The notes: a model not told the origin generated them from the letters alone. 64,000 bases of DNA from Isoetes taiwanensis (GCA_021234155.1 JAJEKV010000210.1:219501-283500), one strand, 5' to 3'. Counted from the stretch's first letter, positions 21,804 through 35,052 are shown. Made by a program: numbers and translations.

Positions 21804-22770
21804 GTTTCTAGCGTCCACGGAGACCAATTGGCCTATGGGACCCAAATAAAAAGAGAGCAGCAAGTGTATTACTGACAGGATTAAAAAACCCCTGCCTCGA
21901 AGGGTTTTCGAGGGAAAAACCTTAGCAGTAATAAGCATGCTGGCACACTGTACAATTGCATAGGACAGTTCAATACCGTCCCGCAGGGCACAAACGAGTC
22001 CGTGCATCCATAACCTCCTGGAGGTATGACCCCAACAAACCCACTGACACCGTAGTCAATAACTGATGCAACGACTAGCCAGGCACTAGTAGTTGAACAT
22101 ATCGCTCTCGGATATGGGCAAATGCCGGGCATATCTGGAGGGCATGGCATTCATCCTCAATCGCGCCCTGGTGGCAACACTGGCAAAGCCTTTGCTCCCG
22201 TGCTTCCCGAGCCCAACGCCCTGTTTCAATGCGGAGGCGATGTGCACCCGTGCGAATTGAAGCTATAAGTCTGCGCTTCTTCATGGGCAGCTGGGTGTAC
22301 AAGTACTGATGTGGGCCTCTTGTGAGCCTAGGATTGACTTGCTGCTGATAGTGTGCCAGCTTAATGTGCGTCAGAGCCTCTGCATCCCAGAGCTTGCGAA
22401 GGAAAGTAACATCTAGGTACCGTTTAAGTGCCTCGCGATCTTTCTTTGTTCTGACCTGGACGCATCTGTTTGCCTCCCCAGCGTGAGAACCACTGAGCTT
22501 GCTTGTCTTTCCAGCAGGATTTCAGGCATTGGGGACCCATCGCCATGGCCAAAGCAAGGTGGGGCAAGCGTGTATCAGCCATAGCGACCACCTTTTGGAA
22601 GTAAACGATATGGCGTTCCAATGCAGCCCGTTGAAGAGCTAAAACGCGAGGAAGACCATCTTTATAATTACAATATTGGCCCATGACATTTGGGCATTGC
22701 CTAATATGCTCATGTTTTGCCAATACATGGCAAATAAGAATTGCATGATATGATTTGAGAGGCATCTAAA
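21766..22770 (-). mobile_element. 5'-truncated LINE, C-terminal ORF2 part, with pentanucleotide tail
   Basis: Minus-strand frames give a LINE C-terminal region. The 22424-22765 frame (PRVLALQRAALERHIVYFQK) continues after a shift into LRKLWDAEALTHIKLAHYQQ. Then at 22075-22302 come KRRLIASIRTGAHRLRIETG, RWAREAREQRLCQCC and the E-ECH-L--CP zinc-binding pattern (IEDECHALQICPAF). A frameshifted tail follows (GVSGFVGVIPPGGYG). The 3' end is a run of about seven CTATT units (21766-21803), the microsatellite tail type seen in I/RTE-like LINEs rather than poly-A. This family differs from the LINE at 2753-9309. Confidence 0.7.
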
Positions 22771-23225
22771 TCAATACTGGTGTGCCCAAGCATGGTTAAT
22801 GCTCCACACATTTGTTAGGGTCATTAACCATTATAATCATCAACACTTCTAGTAACAATTTGAAGAGGTGGTTGTTTTATTGTTGGATATAATAAACAAT
22901 GTAGCTTGGAAGCGCAAAGGTAATGTAATTTAATATAAAGAAACTCCTTAAGATTCATTGAATACATTTAAATATATAGATTTTGTGTATGTAATAATTG
23001 CACTTAAACTTGATTATATTATGTCCACATACAAATACTCACAACCTAGTGTTGGACCTGAATGTACTATAGACAACCTTTTGTGATATGAATTTTAATT
23101 CAAATTTGAGAGCATATAATTTCTTGAATATGAGCACCCAGTAATGTGCTCCTCAACGCAGGTTATAATCCATGCACCTAATTACATAATTGCATATAGT
23201 TGATGCTAAGGACAATAATATAGGA

Positions 23226-26200
23226 TGAAGAACTCTTTGAAAGATATTTCTAAAATTGCAACAATAAGGGTGGCAAAGCAAATTAAACATAATAGATAAG
23301 TACTAAATATCCAAGTACCTTTTCTAGCATTGGTTTAGGGGGAATATTTTTCCAAGGCTATCTGGATTATTGCTAGCATGGATATTGTTTGCCTCGCTTT
23401 CCTAGGCATCAAGGTAGTTCTTGGATTATTAAATAACTCTAGTAATTAATATTGGTTTAGATTATGCTACACTAACATTGAAGTGCCTTATATTGCTAAA
23501 CGATGTCAATGAAGGTCCTTGCCTTTGTCGATTCTATATGTCTAGTCGTGGCTTCATCGCCCACTTTGCACATTGATGCAATAACTATCGGAAGACCCCT
23601 AGGCACATTAACCAATATTGCACTCATGCAATGTTCTGCTTTGTAGTTGTGTGCGACATACAGTGTAAGAACTACATATGCGCCCGATGTTGATCTATGT
23701 GCTTTTTAATGTTGCAAAATGAGAAGAACGTGATTATCGACATGCTTATAAATGGGAATTATTTGTGTATAGTTGGAGAAGGTTTGAATTGTACATAGTG
23801 TTTCAAGTTGAATAATACTTTTCCAAGATAATCAAATAACTTTCCAAAGTGAGAATAGTATGGGTATAGATTCTATTTTGTAGACTTTGGATTGGGGTTA
23901 TGCTAGCCAATGATCTTATCATGTCACATTTCTCATATATTATTTTAATCATAGTTCATTATGAAATGACATTTACAAAATAAACCTTCACTAAATGGGA
24001 TGGCTAAGCAAGCATTGACGTTATAGAGTTGTTTGAATAAGTCAAATTTAAGGAATGTTGAAGCCTAAAATAAATCTACAATATCATAAGCTTAATGCTG
24101 GAGGTTGCATCTGGAAGAACCCTAAACAAATAAGGTCCCTAAAATGGGTGCAAGAGAACATATAAAAAATGCAAGCTCTTGGAAAAACTCAAACAAATTT
24201 ATTTATGTATAACATGGACCACTACGAAACAATGACGATATCTGTTAGTTCAGACATAAGCTTCCAAATTTAGATCAGACATAAGCTTTCAAATTTTCTT
24301 AGTTCAGACATAAGCTTCCAAATTTAGATCAGACATAAGCATTCAAATTTTCTTGGTGGACGAATCTGATGAAGGCAAATTCTAGGGAATTAAAGTCTTT
24401 GTTATCGTAAATGTTTTGTATTTCAACATTATAGCATCGTGAACTATGAAATAAGCCCAGTTTGGATGAACTGAGAATGCACCTTGCAAATGCCAAGGAA
24501 TTGAAACCTCTAAAATTGAGATGTAGAATGATCAAAACACACAGCAATGTAGTCCAAAAAGCTAAAACAACTAAATCATCTTCTTCATTCAATTATATAT
24601 CAAATGTTGAAGCTTCAAGGTTGACAAAATACTTAAACAATATTACTGTTTTGTGTTCAACCTTAACTGGCCTACATCATGCCATCCACACGACTTGCCT
24701 CCTCTAGATGTTGAAAACAATTGATTGAAGTATAGCTGTATTATGATATAGAACCGAACCAATAGAGTTCTTAATAGTTGCCACAATATTTGCATGTTAA
24801 GGTTCATCATGATGGCTGGTATGTGAAGGTGAAACTTTGGTACCTCCAATTAATGTACACCATATTGCAAATTTGCACAATATTGGACAGATGGTTTGAG
24901 CATACTTTTGCAAGCTACTTTACCTTTCTAGAGGAAGCAGGCACTTGCATGCTTATGAAATCAATCTTTGTTGCTTTCACTTTGATCGTCCAAAACTTGC
25001 TCAAATGCTTTGACTTTGCTTGCTCAAGCTCAACCCAAGTACCTTCATGGAGGGGTACTACTGCAGTGAAAGAAGACATAAGGAAAGTGAGCATGGCATT
25101 ATACTTAGTCCTATTTTCTAACCCTTGATTTGGAATGCCATAACGACATTATTGACACTAACAATATGCCAGCTAAGCCTGTGCATATTGTAGCTAGTAG
25201 TACCTTGGAATCTCAGCCAACCCAGATCTGCCATTCGAAATAGAGTACCAAGGAGGGGTGAAAGAGGCACCACAGGTCTGCCATTCAGATGTAGAACTGC
25301 AAGTATGGTTGTTACCTTTGTAGTTGCTGAAATTATAACATCCCAGTAGAACAAATGGTTGCCAATATTATTCATTATGTATAGGGTTCCACAGAACAAT
25401 TAAGATGAGATGCAAATGCACATTTCAATAAAGAGTAAATAAGATAATGTTCATTTAGCAATGCAGATATAATATGCTAAAAGCATGATAGCTTGATAAA
25501 ATAATAGATTGTGTACAAACCAAGCTTTTGCCCTTGCGATGCAAATTTACAGAAACAAAGCCTAGACCAAGAATATAAAACATCATGAAAGATTGTATCC
25601 TAATGGCTACCTTAAATAAAGGTTTGACGAATCAATCCTGCTAATGTACCACATCCCAGTGTCAAGTATTCTTGACCTTGTAACAATGTCAAACACTACA
25701 AATTAGATATGCCTATTAAGATAAGATGGCAGATAAGTAGCTCATTTAATAGCATGAGAGGTCCACTTCACAGGGGCAAAAAAATTGTGATTATGTTAGT
25801 GCAAAAACAATAGATGGCAGCGTATGAGGTCTACTTCCTAAGGGCAAATAATTTGTATTCTCATAAAAGCAAAAGGTTTAATTCAACCACCACCTGATAA
25901 TGATGTTACAATTCAAAACCTGGCTCCATAGATCCAAAGGAAATACAATTTTGTCATGTAAGAACCTACAATATTATTATATTCAACAATTGGTAGATAG
26001 GATTATGACAAACACTGACACATACCAGAGACTGGCTGAGTTTTTTCCCATGTCTGCATATGAAGTGGCATCTCTGTATTAGTTCAAGAATCAAGAATTG
26101 CTAAACCTGAACAGTAAGGCAGAAAAGGCTGAACAGTGGATTTGTCAGCCCTTATAAGGATAATGGAATAAAAATATGCTCCCTATATGATGCATAGAAT

Positions 26201-28020
26201 GCTGGCAAATTTGTTGCAATTACAAATGGAAACAAAGAGTGATACAACTTTATTGAAGAGGACTTTCATGTATACCTGCACATCTGCCTCAAAGTGCACA
26301 CAATATTTATATGTAGACATGCGCAGGAATTAAATTGGAAATGGAGAGAACACTATGGAGTTTTTAGTTTCCTGTCTTTATAGAAATATAAACTTTACAA
26401 AGATATAATGCTTGAAATGATAATAGAATGATGATAAATACCTGCATATCTACCTCAAAGTGAAATCCGAGGATGGTTTGCTTGTATTCCTTTCATTCCC
26501 ACCAATGTGGGCCCTGATAATCAGAAAAATAAAATAAGTATAGAAAGCTCGATCACTCGTTTGCAACCCAACATCCATATTGATCTGTTTTCCTGCAAAC
26601 CTGTCAAAGAAAGTCATCGATATGTTCAAGCAAGCTAGCATACTAAGTGGGAATTGAACTGCCAAATTATAGAGCACCATGTGAACCATGTGCTTTAATG
26701 CAAGCACAAAACTTCCTATAAGAGCACACCGAAATATGGCTAAGATCTTATGCACAAAACCTGGAGCTATATGGCACAAATTATTTCTGAGTGGGCTTAG
26801 CTTGGAGCAAAACTCTAGTGCATCATATACAACGCGGCCTCCATGCCGTGGCATCAATACGAAAGAAATGGATAAGGACAAAAAGAAATAATAATCCAAA
26901 AAGCAGGTTATCCACAGCTTCAAAAGATGCATACATGCACCCGGAGCACGAATTCTAAAGCTACCAGAACATGCAAATTCTGGCTTTCAGGGTTCTTGGG
27001 CAAAATCGTGGCTTTCTTCTGCTTCTAGCAATGGTTAACTTTTTGAAATCTGATCTGCTAGCTAAAATCTATGCCACATGCAATTTGCAATCATGGAGCA
27101 AGGCAAATGAGACTGCCCACGAAACCCAAAAGCCCCTTGGAAATAATACCACAAAAACTTGTCCCGATTTTTGAAAGGACGGAAATATTTTTCGGCCGCT
27201 GAAAACCACAAAATCTTAGGAAATCGGTTAAAAACATTTTCCAAAAACATTTTCTACCGTGAGTTTTTTGTACTATTACCCTAAGCTCCAATTTTGTGTA
27301 CTGACAACCACTTCTAAATATAAAGAATCATAGTTATTCACCATATTTAAGTTGCTAAAATTCTTTATTATGTAGATATAAGTGGAATGTATGGAATGCA
27401 TCATTTATTGCCCATGAGTTTAGTTACACCATTTTAGTTCTATTTTTGTCCTGGATTATGTGTCAAATCTTCTTTCATAAAAATTGAGATCAACGCGACT
27501 TATGGCGACTTCAAAAAATTATTGGATTATAGCTCTTAGAGTTGACAACTTATAGCCACAAGTCTTACGTCAAAACTTGTTATACTAAAGGAGAAACAAT
27601 TCACAACCTCAAAGAGCTTTTTTGAGCTAAATATGGTTTGACGACTTCATATAATGTCATCTAATAGCAACGAAACATGAAAATATGCAAATCAACATGT
27701 TTTATAATAAAACATCAATTACTTTTAATTTTAGAAATGTTTGGACCCCTTTATACTAGAAAGTTTAGAAAATGCAGTTCTGGCCTGGCGTAAAAACCGC
27801 TGAATTCTATAAGGTTTGGGCAATCACCACAACATATCAGTAAATCCATTGGTCATGAAATTCTCCATAGCCATAAAGAATCAAGTGAAGATTCCAAAAG
27901 TGGTGGTATCTTATGAAATGGAAATTTCTCTTGTTAGATATCTGGGTTTAAGTGGCAGAGGGTATGCTGGACCAATTCTGGTGGATGAACCCTGGATAGT
28001 TCTAGTTAGCAGACGTAGCA
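23226..28020. other. Long AT-rich unique region, no gene recognised
   Basis: I looked for domains on both strands and found none I can support. The longest open frame (26450-26932, minus, 160 codons) has no recognisable motif. Other frames (24778-25128, 27816-28079) are likewise unassigned. A 53-bp tandem repeat lies at 24248-24355. The region separates the inverted D/C piece from block B1 and has no counterpart in unit 3, where C2 and B2 are only about 0.5 kb apart. Confidence 0.4.
24248..24355. repeat. Tandem repeat, 53-bp unit, two copies
   Basis: Each unit reads TTCAGACATAAGCTTCCAAA, then TTTAGATCAGACATAAGC and a TTCAAATTTTCTT end. Inside the unit CAGACATAAGC itself occurs twice, so the motif appears four times in 108 bp. 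Confidence 0.8.
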
Positions 28021-28529
28021 TTTCTCGGCATTTAGCAGCATCAAACCACAGAATCACACCTAATAGTCTTTCTTGTTAAGGTAATGTTCAATTACTGGAT
28101 ATTCTCGACATCTCAACTATGTCTCCGCCTTTAACAACATCGACATGGTTTCTATAAGTTAGAATTTATGTACATGTGGCCTAAATCACAATTTGACTAG
28201 TAAAACAACCTTGATTTTAGTTCATAAATATTGTGCTACTCGTGCAGGCCAATGAAGGAGGAGCATAGAGGTACAAGAAGTTAGGAGGCATAGATTTTCA
28301 GACTTAACTATGAACTCCTAAACATGTTGTGATAACATTATGTGTTAACTTTTAGAATAATAGCTATTAAGCCTGTATAATTTTGTATAAGTATATAAAT
28401 GTAGCCTTACAATTAACGTTATAAGTAATTAAGTGGGAGTTGATCTTTTCAATAAAGTCAATCGTTATATTTTTGTTGTGTTGATGCAGGTTCGTCACCT
28501 TACCATAATGCTGAGGATAGCATTATGCT

Positions 28530-28551
28530 AAGGGGGGAGAATGTGACATTC
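28530..28551 (+). mobile_element. Polypurine tract / LTR start of a probable Ty3-type element, copy 1
   Basis: AAGGGGGGAGAATG is followed by TGACATTCC, the usual polypurine tract and TG-starting 3' LTR junction of plant Ty3/gypsy elements. The frame just before it reads AEDSIMLRGENVT, the common end of such polyproteins. The other LTR, primer-binding site and pol domains are not found nearby, so only a relic is claimed. The paralogous junction is at 50497-50517. Confidence 0.45.
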
Positions 28552-30152
28552 CATGCGACGGTATAAATACATATATTTCTAATACTGTAGAGTGTGGATA
28601 GGGGAGCATGGCGACCCCTAAGCTCCCCACAAAACAAAGATGATCATCTTCAACCCTTACTACCATTGTTATGCATACAACAAAGCAAAAAACTCTAGTC
28701 ATTCATATAGCTTACCAAGATATAAGACCAAGACATTCAAGGCCTAGGTTTGCAACAACTTTTGATTACCTTAGTTTAAGAACTGAGGTCTTCCATGAGT
28801 TGGTATCCAGCAATGTATTGAGACTATTCTCAAGCTCAAGCACTTCAATTTTTGCCATGAGAATGTGAATTTGCCCAAAGCTACCCAGAAGGATATTTTT
28901 GTCAAGTACATTAGCAAGGTGAAAGAAAAAGTGGAGGATGTCCAAATTTGATAATGATAGATGATGATCCTATATCTCTTAAGCACTCAATTAACATTTA
29001 TCACCTATTAACGATGGAGTGGAATGTGAAGAGAATGAAGTAGACAAGGAGCTATTCAATTGTGGGTACTGGTGGACCATACATCCATAATCGATCTATG
29101 GGGAGATAATATAACGAGAGTAAGGGAGATTGGTGCTACGGGATATTGCTAAGAGAAGTTAGCATTAGGGCTAACATTAGTTGCTAGCACCAAAGGTGTT
29201 AGTGTCAGTATTATGTTAATATTAATGTGCACTCATGATGGTAGTATTCATCAAGCGTTTAATGGTTTAAGGGGTATGACGTGCCATGTAGTGATTGGTG
29301 AAGCAAAACCAAAGGAGCATGTCGAATTTCACAGTTAGTAGTGCAATGGCGGCACTGCCAGATCATCTGAAAGATTGGCTTCTGGCTAAAGCTGATGATG
29401 CATGAGACTGGATTTAAAGAAGGGATAACTAGTTTTGTGTTGGACTTTTTTGGAGCATATCAAAATTGGCATGTTTCCGAGAAAATCGATCTATGCGCGG
29501 CACAAAATAGTCGCTAGCTTTTGATCTCATAGCAAGATGGTTATAATTTATTGCTGTCGGATTGCAAGGAAACGGTTTCAATCCTTGAGATTTCGGATTG
29601 CCATTTTGGCAGTTGGGTCTTTTCCTTCTTGTGCTTGGGCATTGCAAACTTTGAGAAAATTTGTTCATTTTGAGAAACTAGATCTTTGAAGATCTACAGG
29701 AAATTTTTGTTCACTCTCAGAGTCAGAAGTGCAAACAAAACAGGCAAAACAGTCTTTTATCTAGTTAAAACCCATGTGGATAATTATCTAGATGCAATAA
29801 GCAATCCTAAAAATAGTTGGTGCAAAACTGGATCTAGGCAAAGACTTGATGTTTACTTGAGAAGAAAAAAAATAATCATAGTATAAAAGCCAAAAACTTT
29901 TAACATTAATCAAGATAAAATGATAAATTTCTTTGATCATTTACCAGAATCAAGTTTGCTAAAAAACATCATCTAGAGAAAGTATGCAACAAATATATTG
30001 CAATATTCAAATAAATATATTGCAAAATTCAAATGTTATATAATATTTTATGATCTTCAAGGTTCATTTTTTTACGATTTATCCGCATCAATGCAATATC
30101 CACTCATTACATATTTGGAAAATATAACAGAGAGTAAAGGATCCTGTTACCT

Positions 30153-30824
30153 GCACAAACCAGGGATAGGTTCAATACGCTGTACGTTTTATACGGAATA
30201 CGTATGAATTGTATGATACGGCACATATTTACCGTATAAAACGTAAAAAATACGGCAAAAAAAAAATTCCGACGTCGGAAGATTTTCGTGTACGCGAAAA
30301 CAACGTGAAAGCGTCACGAAAAAACCGGCGACGCCAAACGAAAACGGTGAAAAACCGCGTGCATAAAAATAAAATTTTTTTTTCAGTCTGCTGAAACCAG
30401 ATCACTGACGTCTGCGAAAGTATTTTTCAAGACGCCAATATTAAAAGAATTCACAGTCTGCGAAATTCAAAAAAAAAATAATAATAATAATAATAAATTT
30501 TTTTTCTGGTTTAATTTTTTTTTTTTTTTTTTGAATTTCGGCTGTAATTCTTCAGATCAATGCGACGTCTGAAAATACTTTCGCGACAACAGCGATCTGA
30601 AGGTCCGCCAGACGTCTGTTTTTTTTTTTTTTTTGCGTTCACAGACGCGGTTTTTCACCGCTTTTGCGACGCTTTCGCGTTGTTTTCAGCGTCTGTGAAA
30701 TTTTTTTTCCTACGGTGAGGTTTAGATATGTTAAATACGTATTTTATTAAAAAATAAGTATTTTTTGACTTTATACGTCAGGAATTTGAATTTTATACGT
30801 ACAGGACCTATCCCTGGCACCAAC
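30153..30824. mobile_element. hAT-like foldback element with 8-bp target duplication
   Basis: The element at 30161-30816 (656 bp) begins CAGGGATAGGT and ends ACCTATCCCTG, perfect terminal inverted repeats of 11 bp with looser similarity further in. It is flanked by GCACAAAC (30153-30160) and GCACCAAC (30817-30824), an 8-bp duplication with one mismatch, as in hAT elements. The paralogous block B2 has a single ACACCAAC (52182-52189) and no insert, which proves insertion after the B duplication. The interior is GC-rich in CGT/ACG words, includes an (AAT)n run, and is largely self-complementary (CGAAAACAACGTGAAAGCGTC pairs with GACGCTTTCGCGTTGTTTTC). It has no transposase. Confidence 0.85.
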
Positions 30825-31930
30825 ATTACAAAAAACAAATATCAGAATGGTTGCCTTATACAAGGTAGCAGGTGTCATGGGATCCTTTAGGGTCATCCCC
30901 CTTCACACTGCTTGTGATCCTAATAAATAGCACATAATTCACAATACATCCATTAGCAATTAATAAACAGACATAACTAATGGATTCTTAGAGCCAAATG
31001 CTCCATAAACATGTGTCGACTTTCCCTGAAACATTATTGCCCGCCATCTGTTGTTGTAAGGAGATCGAGCATCAGCTAATGACTAGTCAGGGTAGAACAT
31101 ATTACAAGCCTCGAAAATAATAGCAGCAATTAATAAATATTCTTGAGCCATTGTCTTGCATCCAGACTATTTGGGTATGCACAATGCTTATCTATTGAAA
31201 TGCATTTGCCCTAAATAACAGGTTAGTTCATATATCTATTTTAGTGGCCATGGTGTATTAATTACTCAGCTGATTACCCGATGTATACCAGTTCAAGTTA
31301 AAAAAAACCCTTGGTATAAGGAATCCAAGCCATCACGCGGTTGATCGAGCGTACTTTGCCCTAAATATTGTTTGCAAAAAGAAATGAAAAAAGTACAAAC
31401 CATTGCCATATCATTTTTACCCTTTGGATAGCACATTTGGCAATTACTATAATGAGCCATACCATCCTCGTATCCAGCTTCACAAAAATCCAATAATAGG
31501 ATCGTCTTAAACGGTCCTGAAGCTCAAACCTTATGGGCCATGATCGAGTACAAGGTATTAGGGGTAACCTTGAGCTAGTAGTTGTGCCACATATTGCTAT
31601 TCATTTTTTCCATGGAACATGTAACAAGGGATGCTTTTAGCCCTTTTGATGAAACCAAATTTTGACACACATGAAACGAGATCATACAAGACATGGGAGC
31701 TAATATCAAGGAAGCCAGAGAATGCATCCTAGAGGCACAGGCCGGCAAAAGGCTTACGCCGATAAGCAAATGATAGGCCGAAGCTTCCAAAAAGGTGCAT
31801 TTTTTAGCTGACTAATAGCAGCAAGTTTAGAATCCACACAATGAAGAGGAAACCCAGAATGGCTGGGCCATTTACAATAATTAGAAAAGTGGGAACTGAG
31901 CTAAAGCTAGAGTTTTCTTTACACTTGAGA

Positions 31931-32030
31931 ATAGGGATAGGTTCTATACGTAAAAATAAATGAATAAATAAATTATATATGTATTTTTGCAAAACAGCAT
32001 ACTTTTCACGTATAAAACAGTTTTTGCACA
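31931..32030. mobile_element. Related hAT-like terminus, older copy
   Basis: AGGGATAGGTTCTATACGT resembles the start of the element at 30161, and both share GTATAAAAC words further in. No matching right end was found. The paralogous copy at 53311 reads CAGGGATAGG, so the insertion predates the B duplication. Confidence 0.4.
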
Positions 32031-32509
32031 TGTATACATTGCCATGGCTGCAATATTATGTCACAGAATTGAACATTTGCATCCTGCCGAAAATTTATAT
32101 CCGCTTAAGTGTCATTTGCGGATGCCTCGTGAGGCCTCATGCTCAACAAGCATGTTCGCAAAACCATAAAGTGGCATTGCGCAAAAACTGGTGTTTTGGA
32201 AAAACTGATGCTTTGAGGACACATCTTGCCTATAAAACTCAATGGACTTATTCGAACAAGGCGCTCATCCAAAATGGTGAGCAATTCTCGTCTAGCATGG
32301 TGTAGGCCATGTATACTTAGTGCAGAGTTCTAGTGTAGGTTCTATCGAGCTGCATGGCTCAATCCTTGCCTGGCTTATACCACTGTGAGTTACTTCGATG
32401 TCCCATATGGCACGGGCCGCTCTACCATGTATACTTAATAGAGTCTTTGGCAAATCTGAATTGGTAGAAATATTAATCTACTAGACTAGCCTAGCCATTC
32501 TTAGACTAT

Positions 32510-32755
32510 TTAGCTTATCTTTCCACTAGATAGGATAAAATCCCCCACAATTAGCAAACAATCCGAGCGTATTAAGATACAACTTCTACCACGTTGGGGA
32601 TTATCACTGACAGAATCCCTAGCCACTCCCAACAAGATAGCATATTTGGCAGAATGAAAGGTCGCGCATTCCAGTTCTTTTCCAGCCAAAGCATGCCTAA
32701 TTTGCGGCACGTTGCGAGGTCTCCACCGGCTTCCCTCTCGTTGGTTGGTCCACAC
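32510..32755 (-). pseudogene. Possible LINE RNase H-like fragment
   Basis: The minus frame AKYAILLGVARDSVSDNPQR, followed by CILIRSDCLLIV, fits the RVT_3/RNase H pattern seen near the end of plant LINEs (A-A-LLGL--A, then I-SDSL-VV, with its Asp). An equivalent frame, with Ala for one Ser and Gly for one Glu, is kept in B2 (53881-54126). Only about 80 residues remain and no RT lies next to it. The family call is tentative. Confidence 0.35.
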
Positions 32756-33111
32756 TTTCGTAGTACATGCTCATTTTGTAGGCCCTATATATACAACAGG
32801 TTGGTGGATCTCAAGCATATATACAAATACCTTCCAAGTCATGTATGCAGTCATCATAAGCCTTAAGGGCAAGGAAGAGAGGATTTGCTCTAGATCTGCG
32901 AGGGTGGGTGCACTTCTCTAATGATGGCTTTTGCCAAACCTTGACAACTGAAAAGACTAAGGAAGGCTGAAAGAGAAGAGACTGCCAAAAGAGCACATCA
33001 AAATAGGGCAGAAAGAGAGAGCAAGAAGAAGCGATGCTTTTGAATGAAGAATAAGAGACTTCAGATAAGGAACAGATTGAAAATGAGTAGTCCTTTCTAT
33101 AGTCCCCCCAT

Positions 33112-33532
33112 GGATGATCATAGCTAGCCCCAACAAGATGACGAGGACATGCAAGCTATGTGTAGCCTAGAAGACACACACATTTGCTCGGGTGATGCAC
33201 TCAAGGAAGGTAGATTATAAGCATATAGGGGTATCTGCCTCTGGTCAGACCTATGCCAAATTAATTAACACACTTGGATCATTAATGAAGAGGTGGAATT
33301 AGCCAACGAGGAAATGGAACACCAACAACATGCTGACATTGGCCATGGGAATATCTTGAGGATGGTTACAAGGGACTGGGTGAATTATGTTGCAGCCAAT
33401 TCAGAAACCCAGCATGGCCAGGTCAGACCTATAGATAAAACAAGGATTATAAAGGAGATGGTGGAAATTGGAGTGGACTCTGATATTATATCTCGGGCCA
33501 GGGGTATGGATGCAGAATTTGGAAGTATATAG
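33112..33532 (+). CDS. Short conserved frame of unknown function, copy 1
   Basis: The frame at 33293-33532 encodes ELANEEMEHQQHADIG, then MVTRDWVNY, then GQVRPIDKTRIIKEMVEIGV and SRARGMDAEF. The B2 copy (54682-54969) stays open over the same span with mostly conservative changes. Just upstream another frame (MDDHS, QQDDEDMQAMCSLEDTHICS) also looks protein-like and is shared by both copies. Before it lies a basic stretch, LRKAEREETAKRAH. I recognise no family. It may be the remains of a mobile-element ORF or of a host exon. Confidence 0.35.
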
Positions 33533-34400
33533 AGGGCTAAGATAGCTTAGGGAACACAGCCAACACCGAGGTTTAAAGAAGTATCCACATTCATGGCAAC
33601 ACCAATTCCAAACCAGATATGTTTGCTTTTATAATTGTGCATGGTTATGGTATGTTTCATTGACTTTGGCATTTCAACCCTTATTGTTGGTAGTTCTCTA
33701 AAGACAGTGATGAAACCCAAGAAGAATAAAGGATGAATTCATGCCTACATTGTACGCTATGTTATTGTTTGCAATTTGAATGTATTTTTTTGGGGAAAAC
33801 CTTTTATCCATGTCTGATACGTGCTATCATATAGTACTCATGTCTTCTAGCTGACACTTGTTCATACGTACTATCATATAGTACCCATGTCTTCTAGCTA
33901 ACACTTGTTTAAGCATCTATCACCATACATAATTAAAGAAAAAAAAAAAAAGCGAGACCCTCCAGAAATTGAACCTGGATTATACCATTGGGTGAGACAT
34001 ACCTGAAGGTCCATGCTAATGTTGGAACAAAAGTTGAAAGCTGCAAGAAAATAATTATACAAAAGAAATACAATAGAAAGGATCAATTGAATGCAAAGGC
34101 AATTTAAATTCCAAGAGGAAATACCACAACTTGATGTAGTATTGGTGCCATCACCTCATCAACACTGCTAATACCAAATAACAAAATAAAACATGATCAT
34201 GATGGTCCCGCCATCACTTAGGCACCATCTCCATAACACAAATCAATGCATGGAATAATCCATGCATGGAACGAGCAGTATGATTGAAATTATGATGTTT
34301 TACTTTGTTGGTGAAATTACGTATTAGCTTATAATATATCCTATTATAAGTTCAATTGAGTAGTTTGCAAGGCGATTGATAAAATCAGCTCTGAACTTTG

Positions 34401-34595
34401 TTGCTAGAAAGTGAGAGATGCAACATGCAAATACTAGAAAGGTTACAAGGTGTTAGGCGCCATTTTCATGATGACATCACTCAATTTTTCATAGTCTATG
34501 AACAAAACAAAGTGATGTCATGGTGAAAATAGCGCCTAACACCTCTGTCCATCTTTCTAATATTTGCATATCACATTTCTCGCTTTCTAGAAGCA
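34401..34595. repeat. Long inverted-repeat hairpin, copy 2
   Basis: Left arm 34401-34481 and right arm 34511-34595, matching the copy at 13231-13425 almost exactly. Pairing of the GGTGTTAGGCGCC core is intact. Confidence 0.75.
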
Positions 34596-35052
34596 ACATG
34601 AAGAGGAGTTGTTATTAGACAAAATTTTAAAGAGCTCTTACCCAGTTAATTCCGTTAATTGAGAAATGTGGGTTACAAATGAGAACTATCTTTAAACTAC
34701 AAGAGCTAAGTTTCGATCCTAGGTGGGCGAGTAGTAGTTTAGCATTAGTCATAGACGACACCAAGAACGGGCTTAACCCTAAAAGTGGATTTCAAAGTGC
34801 TAAATTAGCATCACATTTATAAGAAATTTATCGGATGGCTCTTGGCTAATCTCCTTAAACCCCCTACTCTCTGCCAACTCATTTACTTGGCTTCTATAGC
34901 AATCTAGAGTTGGAAGTACACTTCTATATGGCAGCTAAGACTATATTTAGGTCATGCAATCTAGAGTTGACATTAGACTTCCATTGCCATCTATCACAAC
35001 AATTTGACCAAGCCTTCATTACATACCTGTAATGGTGAAGAGAGTTTGCGGC

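Larger units (their letters stand above)
21316..23225 (-). mobile_element. Candidate minus-strand Helitron
   Basis: On the minus strand the sequence near 21316-21345 reads GCCGGGCAATGTCGGGC, then ACCATAACTAG and a T. This hairpin plus CTAG mirrors the confident 3' ends at 2752 and 40317. A possible 5' end is at 23225, where the minus strand reads A then TCCTATATTATTGTC, similar to the TCTTATATTATAATG start at 37214. If both are right the element is 1.9 kb, about half of it a nested LINE piece (21766-22770). The 3' end is well supported; the 5' end is a guess. Confidence 0.45.
28021..33530. repeat. Repeat block B, copy 1
   Basis: It matches B2 (50007-54967) end to end. The left edge is TCTCGGCATTT and the right edge joins block A at GGAAGTATAT. 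Differences include a 656-bp hAT-like insertion at 30161 in B1, about 38 bp present in B2 near 50548 but not in B1, and many small indels. Within it I see an LTR-type junction (28530), a hAT-like end (31931), an RNase H-like piece (32755-32510) and a short conserved frame (33293-33532). It is absent from unit 1. Confidence 0.9.

Noticed and set aside
24248-24355. CRISPR-like array
   Set aside because: Only four copies of an 11-bp word inside a two-copy tandem repeat, in a plant genome; no spacers of uniform length.
26450-26932. 160-codon minus-strand open frame
   Set aside because: It is long for chance, but I see no domain, splice sites or paralogous copy, and its composition is Cys/Phe/Leu-rich as in non-coding frames. 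Not called as a gene.
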